A DNA stretch of 64,000 nucleotides from Congeria kusceri (lineage: Eukaryota; Mollusca; Bivalvia; Myida; Dreissenidae): positions 1,332,001 through 1,396,000 of the forward strand of contig JAPFQT010000034.1 of the NCBI GenBank assembly GCA_027627225.1, read 5' to 3'. The first letter of the stretch is position 1. The number at the start of each line of letters is the position of its first letter. Shown one piece after another: positions 1 through 11,409 of the stretch. The translations under genes were made by a program, and so were the position numbers. Under the pieces are notes generated by a model. That model made no database searches, was not told the origin of the DNA, and saw only the letters and a list, made by a program, of their open reading frames with translations.

Positions 1-1140
1 TCGTCGGCAACGGGGTGTGGTTGTCCTCGGCAACGGGATATTTTTAACGATCACGGTTACAACACTTCCATTGTTAGTGTATTGACCGTTACTGCCACGC
101 AGTATCTTTGAATGTACGGCAAAAAAATATCAACATTAAAACAACATACATGTATGTAATTAAAAGTTATTCAATACAGAAACGTGATCATTCTCACAAA
201 TCAATGCTTTTATTATATTAGGCGTATAACGTGTCAAAAACAAAAGTAAATACAGTCGCTCTATACGATTATTCAAAAGCAAACGTTTTTTTTTCCGCGC
301 ACGCTCGTCGAATCAGTTGGTTTTGGTTGTCATGTTGTCCTCCATTGGTTTCCTGCGCATTCGTCATGGTCGTCTTGGGAGCGAAATTGTCGTCTGCATC
401 CAGCTAAGTTTTGCGTGTGATTCATCTGAAAGGAGGCCGTTCGTTTATTGTCTCTGCTAAAGAGGCATTTACAATAACGAGCTCCGGCTGAAATGGTTAT
501 TTCTTGAAATTGCCATGTCTCTCTGATTGTGACGCCGAATTACTTCAAAGTGGAGTGTTTAGCTGTTCATGTTTAGAGAGCATGTTTTTATCAAATCGCG
601 AATAAATTGCGTGTATTAAGGGTGACTACAATTCAGTAAAATACATAGTCCTAGAAGTAACATATGTTAAGTATTGCTTTAGAACTTAAAATAACACTTA
701 GTTCAGGTTATCGTCTCATCCATTGTCGACTGACTCCATTTCGGACATCATATGCATCGAACTCTTGTGTGCCAACTGCCTCGGACTCTGTTGCATCGAG
801 CACTGGCTATCACCTGCTAAGTTTAAAATTATCAACATAATAAAAATAAAACTTAGCTCGTGTTATCGCCACCATTATCGTCCGCATCTAGCTCTGGTCC
901 GCATAGCCTTTTTGTTGTCCTCAGCGTCGTCAAAGTCGAAGAAACCGCACTTCAGCAGCATAGCGGTAACTTTGGTCACCAAATCAGAAATACAAAGCAG
1001 AACTACAAAAGAAATCACTAAAACATTAATTATTGTGGATGCAGAAACATACGATAACATATAACATATGTATTATATACTTGTATTATTATGTGTTATT
1101 CTGTTTAAAGTGCCTAGTGAAACGTATCTAATATAAATCA
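1..1140. other. No gene recognised; AT-rich intergenic DNA
   Basis: The first 40 bases hold a short imperfect duplication of a TCGGCAACGGG-type motif. A 113-codon frame on the plus strand (723-1064) has no ATG at its start, no recognisable domain and no convincing splice borders. I see no gene here. Confidence 0.5.
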
Positions 1141-1146
1141 GCATTC

Positions 1147-1199
1147 GCAGCAGCAGCAGCAGCACCACCACCACCACCATCATCATCATCACCATCATG
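1147..1199. repeat. Compound trinucleotide microsatellite (CAG/CAC/CAT)
   Basis: The sequence runs through successive CAG, CAC and CAT triplets. It drives a low-complexity frame on the minus strand (Asp, Gly and Ala runs), which I do not treat as a gene. Confidence 0.9.
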
Positions 1200-2573
1200 A
1201 ATGGTATTATTATGAACGTAAACGGCAGCTAAAACTTTGGCATTTTGAACTTTTCTATATTTAATCCATCCCACTTTTATTATCATCAGAAGAGACTCAT
1301 ATTTATTCCTTTGAACTCCCAGGTCATGATCCTGAACAGCCAGACGACAGGGTGGGGGCGCCCTTTCCATCTTGTCGCCTGATTTGAAAGGGTCTTGGCT
1401 TGAGAATTCAATGAACCCAACACTTTTAATCTAAACAACGTAAATGTCTATGTATCAAAAGCTAAATTATTGTACACCCCAAACCCGAATTCTGAGTTAA
1501 AGCTGCCATTTATGTCAACAATACCGAAAGGGTGTATTTAATGTAATAATACATTAGGCGCTTAAGGAGATTCACACTTTCTAGTTAAAAGATTTAATAT
1601 TCATTTTTTATTAATTGAAAAAAAAAAAGTATTTGCCTTTTTGCCAATTTGCTGAATTATACTTGTAAATTACGTGAATACGTGATTTAATTATGACATA
1701 TGTTTCTGGTATCCAATAGCAACTGGCCTCGTTCCCGCAATCGCTTGGAAACAGGAACACCGTCGAAGCGCGGAATGCGTCTGCACGAGATCGATGAAAC
1801 TTGTCAACTTGGCGGCCTAAAGACTGGAACCGGAAGAAAGCGTCTATATGAGACAGATACTAATTGGCGTCTTGGATCACGTGACATATAAAATGTGGGG
1901 GTTAGAACAAGAAATATGTATGTATTGAAAACAAAATGTGTCTATATTCTCAAAACAGTGCAACATAAAACAGTATCATTTTCGAAAAGAAGTTTAACTG
2001 TACAAAGTTGTGTAAATACATGTAGCATGTGTCTCAAGATTTCGTAAATTCAAACATGAGTTGCAAGTGAAAATTTTACAAAAATACACACGATAACCTC
2101 TCGCTAGATTGAAATGCTATATAAATAGAAATAATTCACTCAATTAACGCACAAAATAACAGTGCAAAATATTTTACAATCGTAATTGTTAAATTTAACT
2201 GAATAAAAGTATTCGAAGTCTCATTTATACAAACTGAAAATACAACACGTATTAGACTTACATTCACATGATTAGCCACTATAACCACATGTTTGGAGTT
2301 ATGAGTTGAAGAAGTCCGCTGTGTCAGATTGTATGACATCCATCTTGTCCGGGAACAACGAACAAATGGTGCGTTCGCGCCTTTTTTCAATGTATTCATG
2401 CGCAGTAAACATCGCCAAATCACAATCGATGTTTCAACATAAGGAAGCCAATAAAAAACCGCGATGCAAATTTTACGCCAATCAATTGTGAAAAAGAACG
2501 CTCGTTGAAATCCACGTGGACAACGCACAGAGTAAATTTGTTATACCGAAATACTAAAAACAAATCGGATTAC
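1200..2573. other. No gene recognised
   Basis: AT-rich sequence. Frames at 1700-1891 (+) and 2136-2528 (-) are open, but they lack domain features and are not bordered by convincing splice sites. Confidence 0.5.
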
Positions 2574-2835
2574 CAGGGGCGTAACTATGCAAAGTTGATT
2601 TCGCACCTTATGCTTACCGAGCTATAAGAAGGACAAATAAGACGAACAAACATTGAAATACAATGACAATAACATTGTATCATCTATCGGAATAAATATG
2701 TTTGATATATTATTTAGATTTACATTATTAAATAAATGCGTATATGGTTTAGAATACTCACTAAATGAAAGACGCGTACATTAAACTGTTTACAGTGAGT
2801 ACGGTATGGTCCAGTTCGGTCTAGCTACGCCCCTG
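2574..2835. mobile_element. hAT-like MITE with 5-bp target-site duplication
   Basis: A 262-bp non-coding element. The left terminus reads CAGGGGCGTAACTA and the right terminus reads as the complement of CAGGGGCGTAGCTA (13 of 14 match). It is flanked by a perfect direct repeat ATTAC (2569-2573 and 2836-2840), taken as the target duplication. CAGGGGC-type ends are typical of hAT elements. hAT duplications are usually 8 bp, although some animal hAT groups make 5 bp. It has no transposase, so it would depend on an autonomous relative. Confidence 0.8.
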
Positions 2836-2981
2836 ATTACAATGATGTCACGGTCTGCATGCACGTGTTTTACATGTTGCATTTTTGGCAGACGAAACTG
2901 ACCAATCAGAATTTTTCCAGATGTTAACATACCAAACAATGAGGACGACTTATAATATCTTGCATTGTGATAATCATGTGC

Positions 2982-3314
2982 CGTATTCCAGAAACATTCT
3001 AACTAAAATCTTATCTTTGACGTTAAAAACATATGAGTACAGACGTTGGACAACCGGACTTAATGCATGTGCGTAAAGTGTCGTCCCGGATTAGCCTGTG
3101 CAGTCTGCACAGGCTAATCCGGGACGGCACAATCCGGACTGCACAGGCTAATCCGGGACGACACTTTACGCTTTTATGGTATTTATATAAACTTTTTATT
3201 TCATATTAAGATGGCTTTGTGCTAAGTGTTTATTAATTATTAATGTATTACTAACTTCTGTTAATTCTGTAAGTGAAAATATTTTAAGTAAACTTAAGAT
3301 GTTTCTGGAATACG
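2982..3314. mobile_element. TIR element (MITE) carrying a nested foldback insertion
   Basis: The left end CGTATTCCAGAAACAT (2982-2997) is perfectly inverted at 3299-3314, and the match extends imperfectly inward through a TTAA-rich stretch. Single related ends are seen near 23820 and 34595, so this is a dispersed family. No unambiguous target duplication was found. The foldback repeat at 3053-3179 sits inside it, so the element without the insert is about 205 bp. Confidence 0.65.
3053..3179. mobile_element. Foldback (palindromic) repeat, nested copy
   Basis: Contains GCGTAAAGTGTCGTCCCGG, then GCACAGGCTAATCCGGGACG and its complements, so the transcript would fold into a long hairpin. The outer arm of the fuller copy at 55588-55828 is present on the left (TTAATGCATGTGCG) but missing on the right, so this copy is truncated. 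I associate this family with bivalve genomes from memory. Confidence 0.8.
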
Positions 3315-3459
3315 TTTTCTGAAAAGTAATGTAAAGAACAAGATTGGAAAAAATGTGCCAGGAATAAAAAAAAAGTTGTAATTAACTTGATTACAATACT
3401 ATTATACTATTATGATTGATTTAAGGCCTAAACATTATTTTATTTTTAGTTGTTGTTAG

Positions 3460-3662
3460 GTTCAGTTTAAACCTATGTATTTAAGCTCAATTGTGTCGAA
3501 AGCCTGAGGCTTACTGAGACGCTCTCAAGTCGGCTTCCTGGGTAGAACCAGTACTTGTGATAGAGATGAGAGAGATCATTGGAACGCTCCCCGAGTAGGG
3601 ATCGATCTCACGACCTCCCGATCGCACGGCGGACACCATATCCATTACACCACTGCGACCTT
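3460..3662 (-). mobile_element. tRNA-derived SINE, copy 1
   Basis: On the minus strand a tRNA-like head begins near 3662 with GTGGTGTAATGGATATGG and a B-box-like GATCGATCC. A body follows that shares TACTGGTTCTRCCCAGGAA with the copy at 60741-60936, and the tail is rich in AGTTTAAAC. The head is split from the body by divergent sequence. Non-coding. Confidence 0.7.
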
Positions 3663-4727
3663 ACTGTTGTTGTTGTTGCGTAGGAATTTAACCACGAGGG
3701 CGATAGCCCAGTGATTTGATAACAGGCATCGGAACGAAACACCGTTGGTTATTACCGCAATAACAAACGCTTACCCGTCAATTAGTTCGATTCTAAAACG
3801 ATCTGATATAACAATCGTCTGTATTTGTAAAGGTTATGAATGAGAAATATATTTATCTATACACCGCCCAGTTTGCGCAAAGCGGGCTACATTCATTCAC
3901 TCCTGCGTTTCTGTGACGTCAATAAATAATAATTCAAAATGACGTCAGCTTCATTGATAAACATTGAGCAAATGGCGTCATACTTATTGATAAATACAGT
4001 GAAAATATTATGTTAACAAGTACACATTAAAAGCATATTAACAAATCGTAAACGTTTTTGTGAACTTAAATATAAAATATGTAATACAAATGTGTTTTTT
4101 TATTGCGCTACATAATCCAGAAATGATTTGTTTGTCACAATTTTTCTATCGCGCGTTTACGCACGTGCATTTTACGGAACAATTTCTTCGAAATTCCGGA
4201 ACTATTTTCAAAACATAACCCTCCGCCTATAATTTGTTGCAGAATAGCCCACAGCTATTTGCCTTCTTTATCAATGGAAAGCTAGCCGCGTGCCGTGTTA
4301 GAATTTTAAATAAAAAACGTTAACAAATAGTCTAAAAACTGACGTCATTCGTTCACTTATTATAAAGGAAACTTATGTGACCATGAATTTGATAAAGATA
4401 CTGAATGACGTAACTGTGACAGACAGTGGTGACGCGCGTGCGAACGTGAACATGCTCGGAACACTGTAGAATATAGATAGTTGCAGATTTCATTTGTCAC
4501 ATCATTCCAAAATAGAAATTGTTGTCGCATTTTAATATCGTACGGGTTTTCGTTTGGATGGGCGATTATCGAACCCCGAGACTGTTAGTAGATTCCTTTT
4601 CATCATAATTTCAAAGCGTTTATAAGCTAATAAACAACGTCCAATCGAAAACTATTTTTTAAATAATCGACTTTCATAATATATGTTTCCATTGTATACA
4701 TCTGCTTCGTCACCAGGTTATAATATA
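3663..4727. other. No gene recognised
   Basis: AT-rich sequence with several GACGTCA-type motifs. The stretch at 4615-4680 resembles the 3' end of the hairpin-tailed dispersed family described at 4728. Confidence 0.45.
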
Positions 4728-5033
4728 TTCTAAAATGATACTCGGTATTTTTTTCTTTAGACAAAGAACACAATTATCGTTGTTAAACTAACCAATAAAC
4801 AACGCAGAAAGAAGTTCCGATTTTGAGCGGAGTTATGTAAAAAGTAGTTCCAGTTAGTAAAAAACAGTTGCAAAAATATATGCCAAATCATGTTAAAATC
4901 GAAATAATTTTGTCGTTCTGATGCGTCACTATTAAACAACTCGGGCTTACGCCCTCGTGGCTGAATTCCTACGCATTAGAACAACAAATCTTTATTTTGG
5001 CCGATAAACAACTCTAAATCAAAAATTATTGTC
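4728..5033 (+). repeat. Hairpin-tailed dispersed repeat, copy 1
   Basis: Member of a roughly 330-bp family seen at least seven times in this window. It starts near TCTAAMATGATACTCG and carries TTTTTCTATAGACAAAGAAC and CAACGCAAAAAGAAGTCCCG. It ends with two nested inverted repeats: GTTCTGATGCGT against ACGCATCAGAAC, and the outer arm ATCGTTGTTTATCGGC. This copy is moderately diverged. Confidence 0.8.
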
Positions 5034-5167
5034 AAAGTTTAATATTAAAATCGATTCATTTTGGAATGTTTGCATTAAAATGTATGACGATGGATGAAAA
5101 AATGTGTCTTACAATTGTCTTCTGTTGTGTTTGCAAAGGCTGAAATCTGTACCTTTAGAGTAGAAAA

Positions 5168-5340
5168 ATACGTGCACTAAACGACATTTTAAAGAACACA
5201 TGTTGACAAAAATAGTCTCAAAAAATATTGGTGAATACGTGCACTAAACGACATTTTAAAGAACACACGATGACAAAAATAGTCTCATTATTGGGGAATA
5301 CGTGCACTAAACGACATTTTAAAGAACACATGTTGAAAAG
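5168..5340. repeat. Tandem repeat, 63-67 bp unit, about 2.7 copies
   Basis: Three units begin ATACGTGCACTAAACGACAT at 5168, 5235 and 5298 and are nearly identical over the first 40 bases, which suggests recent expansion. No coding frame is maintained. Confidence 0.9.
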
Positions 5341-5591
5341 AATACCACGACGGCTATTCTTGTTATAACAATTACATTTTCACCAGAAACCAATGAGACA
5401 TTTTATTTATATCATTATCTTGTTGTTGTTGTTTTGTCATCGGTTATAAACAATACTGCTCAATGCTCAACTCAATAGAAAGTTAAATACATGATCAAAC
5501 AACATGAATACGGGATCGTATTTTTGTTAAAACTATCATGTCTTAAGATTTTAATACCAAACACATTGATAGAATTGGTAGAACATTTAGT

Positions 5592-5869
5592 AACAAGAGC
5601 TGTTTGTAAATCAATAATGTCCTATATAGGTTAAAAGCAATCTTTAAAATATCAAGTTTGATTGTGACAGCGGAAACCGCTAAAACGGCCAATTGTAGAT
5701 AATTCAAGGGCCATAACTCTACAATTCCTGGATCAATTAGGCTGTATATCGAACTTGGCCGAGATATTATGCCGATAAACAGACGGACAGACAGACAGAC
5801 AGACGGACGGGCGGCCGGCCGGGCGGGCGGGCGGACGGACGGACGGACAGACAGACAGACAGACAGACA
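5592..5869 (+). repeat. Interspersed repeat with a GACA/GACG tetranucleotide tail
   Basis: Starts AACAAGAGCTGTTTG, holds CAAGGGCCATAACTCTACA, and ends in an array of GACA/GACG/GGGC tetramers (5780-5869) containing GGCCGGCC. This layout is familiar from bivalve interspersed repeats. Two minus-strand frames across the tail are artefacts of the tetramers, being made of Cys, Leu, Ser, Val, Arg and Pro runs. Confidence 0.7.
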
Positions 5870-5937
5870 TAAACCAATATACCGCCATCTTCGATGTGGG
5901 CATAATTATGATCAAGCATACCAAAGATAACAAACTT

Positions 5938-6125
5938 AGTAATAGTCACGAATAAAGATTCGAACGCTTTCAGTAATTATCATTAATAAAGATCGTACAC
6001 CAAATAATCAGCACAAATAAAGATCGTACATAAAGTAATTATGATTAATACAGCATATACAGATCGTACACTAAGTAATCATCACGAATACAACTCATAA
6101 GCTAAGTAATCGTCACGAATGTAGA
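5938..6125. repeat. Degenerate minisatellite, about 33-bp unit (CACGAATAAAGATCG)
   Basis: Diverged units carry CACGAATAAAGATCGTACA followed by AAGTAATCAT. The same motif makes up the array at 10345-10755, so the two arrays share an origin. Confidence 0.7.
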
Positions 6126-6734
6126 CATAAAACATGTAACATAAAAAAGAAACATTTCACGCTAAGATGCGGGCACGGAGAGATACAAGAACACTGTTTG
6201 CGCCGACAGAGAGGGGAAATACCTGGTAACGCCGCTCTATTGTTTATTTTTTTTTAAACTTATTCAAAATGTCATTACTTTCCACGGCCTATCGTATGTG
6301 TACGATCTTATTACGTCTAAGGCACTGAAAACCAAGCAACAGCAATAATAATGTCTGAGTCCTTGTTGTTATTATATAATCATAAAAGGTCGACCGTTAT
6401 AAAGTGTTTGTTTCTCAGAAAAAGACGTATTCACTATCTTGCATTTGAAAAAAAAATGTAAACAAACCATTTCAATTCTCTGCCAATATCGGAATAGTTT
6501 TTCACGTCAAGTTTCTTGAACACAATTATGAAAATTATGTAATCATGGCCATTTCTTTTAGTTATATCCAGGAAAGAGAAATAAATAATATTAAGTGTTG
6601 GGAGGCCAAACGACAATTTCAATGTAAGATGCGCAAATCAGCAACATAAGCAAGTAAATCGCGGTTACTTCGCAACGCCAGAATATAAAAAGACAAAGAC
6701 GTACACAATTGATTATTCCAGGGAGATCGTGCAC
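6126..6734. other. No gene recognised
   Basis: AT-rich. Holds a poly(T) run and a short open minus-strand frame (6434-6622) with no features. Nothing else seen. Confidence 0.4.
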
Positions 6735-6975
6735 TCGATGTCGCCAAGAAGCTTGGTGCACGTGTACCAGTCTATACGGAATCAGTCGCATCCGGTTTGT
6801 AGGCTTCCGGTTCATAAATTAACTCGAACTAGAGCGCATCTCAAAATGGGAAATGTGACACAAAGCAGACGTGCAGACAGCAATTCGTGCACAAGAGTCT
6901 CCTCGTGTCCAGAACGAGGCAGGATACAAAGTTATACACCATATAGACCACCGCCGAACAAGCGTGTTTTCTGAC
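6735..6975 (+). repeat. Dispersed repeat 'GTACCAGTC', copy 1
   Basis: One of four plus-oriented copies (also near 11870, 15490 and 33000). They share TTGGTGCACGTGTACCAGTC, then paired CTTCCGGTT motifs, GCAGACGACAGTT-type sequence and GTGTCCAGAACGAGGCAGGA. No tRNA head or TIR was recognised, so its class is unknown. Short frames on both strands here are not genes. Confidence 0.7.
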
Positions 6976-7657
6976 GCGCAGGACAGAAGCATTGAAGGGA
7001 AATTATGTTTATAACACACGGATAATATTTATGGGAACATTTTTCATAAGTAAAAAAACGATTTGTCATGCAATCACATAAAAGTATCAATAATAGCAAA
7101 TAAAAACATGAATACTGTCAATGTTTGGTTATCGCAAACAGACAAATAATTATGTATTTCAATTTAAATTAAATACATGTAGTGATAAATGCGCCTGTGA
7201 ATGTAAGCTGTTGTTTGACCTGAGTATTAAGTAGTGCTACTAGTGTATCATGTTTTGTACCACTTTCATCAAAGTAATAAATTTGCCCAGCACCGTTTCC
7301 ATTACACTAGGCCTACTGAAACCTTATTTTTTTTAAATAATATCCGTAAAATACATGTACAACACTCCATGTATATTTGGAACCGATGTGCTTTGCATAA
7401 ATTATTGCGTGTTGCATCAATTATACAAAACCGAAGCACGTATCATGTTGCGTAAAATGCAAAACTTGATTGCATTTGCTGTAACACTGACACATACGTT
7501 GTAAGGTATATAAGTAATGTGAACGTGTGTTATTTCCCGTTGCTGTTTTGTCAGTCAATGCATATAGTAATTATAGTGACGTCACGTTTGGTTAACGTAA
7601 ACTACATCTGTTTTATTCCAGTTATGAAATACAGTTTCATAATATTATGAAATATAA
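6976..7657. other. No gene recognised
   Basis: AT-rich sequence without recognisable repeats or coding signal. Confidence 0.4.
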
Positions 7658-7985
7658 GGCACCAATCAATATCCCCTCGGGGGGGGAGGGGGGGGGGGGA
7701 GCGGCGGGCACACATATGGGACTTTCGACTGAAAGCGAATCCCGACAGATGGGAATTTGACACGCCGAATAATTCCGATCCTGGGAAATAGACTTTGGCG
7801 GATTTTATATATTAGAAATATTGGCCCCGGGCTATTTGATAAAACAATTAAGCATCTCCCACTGAGGGCATTTAGACATAAATGCTTAATTCTAGGGTGA
7901 AGAATTAGAATCCCTCAAATAAAATAAGTCAAATTCCCCATGTCGCCGCTTCCGTCCCCTCGGAAATCTATTGACTGGTGCATAA
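7658..7985 (-). mobile_element. TIR repeat 'GGTGCAT', copy 1
   Basis: The left end GGCACCAATCAATA and the right end TATTGACTGGTGC are imperfect inverted repeats around a roughly 300-bp body. The body has CCCGACAGATGGGAATTTGA and GGGAGATGC-type motifs shared, in opposite orientation, with copies at 11410-11700 and 24220-24492. A poly(G) tract (7678-7700) lies just inside the left end. No coding frame. Confidence 0.7.
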
Positions 7986-9095
7986 ACATTAAAAAATTCG
8001 AGTTTTTGGTAGTTAGTATAGTAACTCCTTCAACGTTATGTTTTTGCAATTCAATGTTTTGAGAACAACTAAAACGTATTTAGTTCCGACAATCAGGTCA
8101 CACCAAATTGAAATCGTGTCATCGGGATTACCGCATCGATTTTTTTTCAAATTCAAAATGCTCTGCGCTCGCAGTATAAGAAAAAAGGACAATAATTGTG
8201 TGAAGCGAGTCATTTAAACAACGGAATAACAGTCAACATTTGAGTTTATTGTTTGATATATAAATGTATTTATTTAATTGCTAGATGAGTACATTACAAA
8301 TGCGTACATCAAAAGTGGCATCCTTCAGCCTCTGCGTACAGGTGTACCATGAATAAAAATCTAAGCAAACATTGAATAAACTTGATGACATTAATGCATA
8401 TGAACATAACATCGATTTTATCAGCTTAATGTGTTCCACTGTTATTAAATGCTATAAAATGATTTTATTACTTAAAATTCTCATGTTCAAGACAAAAACT
8501 ACTTATTTTTATATCTATAAATTCGCGCAAATTATGCGCTCGCAGCAAAACAACAAGAAATGAAAATATATTTCTTTAGCTCGATTGCTCCCATTTTCCG
8601 ATGACCAAGTTTTCAATTTGGTATTGCCTTAAAATGATTTTGTCTCTAATTACAAATCAATCATTTGCTTTTAAAATTTACATTCAATTTCGGAAATTTG
8701 AAAAGTATAACAGGCATTTTGCACTATTGTTTGACAAACCACCTCTATTTTTGAAATAAAATTATGAATTATATATATTATAATCGAAACTGGTTGCGAT
8801 AATGTTAATGATACAAAATATGTACTTGGTAAGAGTACTAACATAAGAGCCATTTATTTGCTATACAAGATGATATTGAACTATGAACGTAATTTTTGCT
8901 ATTATTTTTGTTCTGTAACACGACAGTTGTCTATTTGCGCTGGCGTCATTTCCAAGTGGTTAAAATTGTGTTTGTAGTAAGGACAAAAAAAGTGCATTAA
9001 CATTCACAACACTATCATGAGTTACTGAATCAAGCAACACGGCAATTTGTACGTGATACAATAAAACAATTTATCACGCAACGAAAACGTGCTAG
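7986..9095. other. No gene recognised
   Basis: Strongly AT-rich. Frames at 8013-8213 (-), 8372-8563 (+) and 8671-8853 (-) show no features or splice context that would support coding. Confidence 0.45.
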
Positions 9096-9436
9096 ACAAC
9101 CAAGTGTCACATACGGAAATACCACAACCAGGCGACAAAACGATGCAGCTTAACCAGGCGACACAAGGACAGATCACAAGCATGCCACACAACTAAGTAT
9201 CAAAACAAGGCGACACAATGATGTTACACAACCAGGCGGCAGAGCGATGTTACACAGCCAGGCGACACAACGATGTAACTTATCCAGGCGACAAACGATG
9301 TAACTTAACCAGACGACACAGCGCTGTAACTTAACCAGGAGACACAACGATGTAACTTAACAAGGTGACACACGACGTAACTTAACCAGGCGACACAACG
9401 ATTTAACTTAACCAGACGACACAGCGGTTTAACTTA
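9096..9436. repeat. 26-bp minisatellite, left part
   Basis: Units of ACCAGGCGACACAACGATGT plus AACTTA repeat with a 26-bp period. The array is interrupted at 9437 by a transposable element and resumes at 10198. The related array at 19508-20118 has ACCAAGTGATACAACTGCGT units of the same period. A 26-bp period is not a multiple of three, so frames across it are artefacts. Confidence 0.9.
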
Positions 9437-10197
9437 TGCTAGGTTCCCACTATCGTGCGATCCGTCACCATCGCCACGATTTGCCAGTCGCAGCTGATCG
9501 TGGTATTTCTCTGAGATTTCAGGTTTGAATACGATGTGATGCGAGTCCATACGCATTGATACGATGTTTTGCGCTCGATTGCGATCTGGTCACGATTTGT
9601 CAATTACAGATGTCACGATCTTTCACGATCTGATCTCCAGTTTAGATACGATTACTTACGTTCCGATTGTTTCGACCTTGTCCACGATTGGGTCTCTATC
9701 TGACACGATCATCACGATCAGGTTCCCAGAATTAGGACGTTCTAGTACGTACAGATAAGGTCTGATACGCTTATCACGAATCCATGCGTTCCGTTACAAT
9801 AGGATACGATTGTGGTCGCATTGTCTTTCACGATCATGATCGATGATGTCATGATTTGAGCTACGGCTGGACCCGATTAATATAAATACAGCCCATCTTA
9901 CTATTGACTTTATTGTTTCTTGATATCGTAACACATCTTGACAGACCGTGTTGTTGCCCTTTGTTACGCTTTGTTACGATGCAATAAGATCTGATGCGAT
10001 GATCCGATGGACAATTTATCGCAGTTGATCGCGTTAATCGTAGAGAATTTTTGAACCGATCAAATGTGTCTACGATTAACACGATTGCCACGACTGACCT
10101 CAACATTTGATAAGATCTGATAGGATCACAACGATTGGTCCACGATTAAGACCACGATTTTAATCGTGGCGCAAATCGTGATAGTGGGAACCTAGCA
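9437..10197. mobile_element. PIF/Harbinger-like non-autonomous element, TTA target duplication
   Basis: A 761-bp element with an 18-bp perfect terminal inverted repeat, TGCTAGGTTCCCACTATC. It splits a 26-bp minisatellite unit, and TTA lies directly on both sides (9434-9436 and 10198-10200) although an intact unit (AACTTAACC) has a single TTA. The target duplication is therefore seen directly. A 3-bp TWA duplication is typical of PIF/Harbinger. The interior is dominated by CACGAT, ATACGAT and ATCGTG words and has no transposase. Two frames inside (9564-9758, 9861-10106) are composition artefacts. Confidence 0.85.
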
Positions 10198-10334
10198 TTA
10201 ACCAGGTGACACAACGATACAACAAAAGCAGACGACACAACGAATGACACAACGACGTAACACAACCAGGCCACGAAACGACGTAACACAACCAGGCGGC
10301 ACAACAACGTTACACAACCAGGCGCAACAACAAT
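10198..10334. repeat. 26-bp minisatellite, right part
   Basis: Continuation of the array at 9096-9436 after the insertion, with more diverged ACCAGGCGRCACAACAACG units. Confidence 0.85.
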
Positions 10335-10344
10335 GGGTTAATGA

Positions 10345-10755
10345 TCTTATATTAAATGATCATCAATAAAAACATTAATTGATCACAGAGAATAAAGAAC
10401 GTACAAATAAAGACTGTGCTGTAAGTGGTCATGGGTAATAAATATCGCACACATGTGATCACGAATAAAGACCGTTCGCTAAGTAATTATCGTAAATAAA
10501 GATATACAGTATGTGCAAACAAGACACAAACAATGTCTTGTACTCTGACCGTCACGACGAACGATCGCACTGCATCCATTCATTACAAATAAAGATCGCA
10601 CAGTAAGTGATCACAGTGAAAAATATCGTACATAACGTGTTCATCGGACATACATATCGTTTCACATGAGATCATCACGAATAAAAATCGTATAGAATGA
10701 TTGTGATCCACACGAATACAGATCTTACAATGAGTAGTCATCAAGAAAAATATCA
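10345..10755. repeat. Degenerate minisatellite (CACGAATAAAGATCG), second locus
   Basis: Diverged repeats of roughly 33-36 bp with CACGAATAAAGACCGT and GTAAGTGATCA-type motifs, matching the array at 5938-6125. It directly adjoins the 26-bp minisatellite. Confidence 0.65.
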
Positions 10756-11409
10756 TAATTAAAGCAATTATTATGTAAAAGAAAGTGTATAAATTATAAG
10801 CAAAATCTGAATTAAATCCAGATGCATAACATTATAATATTGTTGAAAGGCTAGTTGCGACGTCACGCACGATTCGGCGCCTCTCGTTGTTTTCATCACT
10901 GATAATTTCTGTGAATGGCATATTGTTGTAAAGGGTTTTAAGGCTTGTTTTAGAATCCACATACTTAACATCCGATTGGCGGGTTCAGTTTCACAACGGT
11001 CCATTCACATTAAAGAAGTCAACAATATTAAAAGTCGCGACCATTTATTTTCGGTCGGAAGTGGGATGGGAAACAAGCAATACTTTTGTTAAGACCTAAA
11101 AATATGTGCTCTCAAAGTTAAGAGTTACATGCTGGTATTTATAAACTTCGAAACAAGGAAACACTCTTAAAATTCCGAATTTCTATAATAAGAGATTGCT
11201 CTGAAAAAGAACTGCATAGTTTGAAGATTTTTACAAATTAGTTGCAATTAAATTCAACTAATATTTAGTATTTGTCGTGTACATGATGCAAAGCACTGTG
11301 ATATTTATTACTTTTTAAAGGATATTATATTCTTTGTTAACTTTCTAATTACCTTATTTCATATTTTGCTCATCCATATACATTTGAATATTACTTGTGT
11401 TTTTGGCTA
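10756..11409. other. No gene recognised
   Basis: AT-rich sequence. The open minus-strand frame at 10771-11004 lacks any recognisable feature. Confidence 0.4.

Noticed and set aside
723..1064. 113-codon plus-strand frame
   Set aside because: No ATG at the start, no domain and no splice context. Composition matches surrounding intergenic DNA.
1128..1370. Minus-strand frame with Asp/Gly/Ala runs
   Set aside because: It is the translation of a CAG/CAC/CAT microsatellite plus ordinary flanking DNA.
5733..5949. Two overlapping Cys/Ser/Val/Arg-rich minus-strand frames
   Set aside because: They read through GACA/GACG tetramers in two phases, so they are repeat artefacts.
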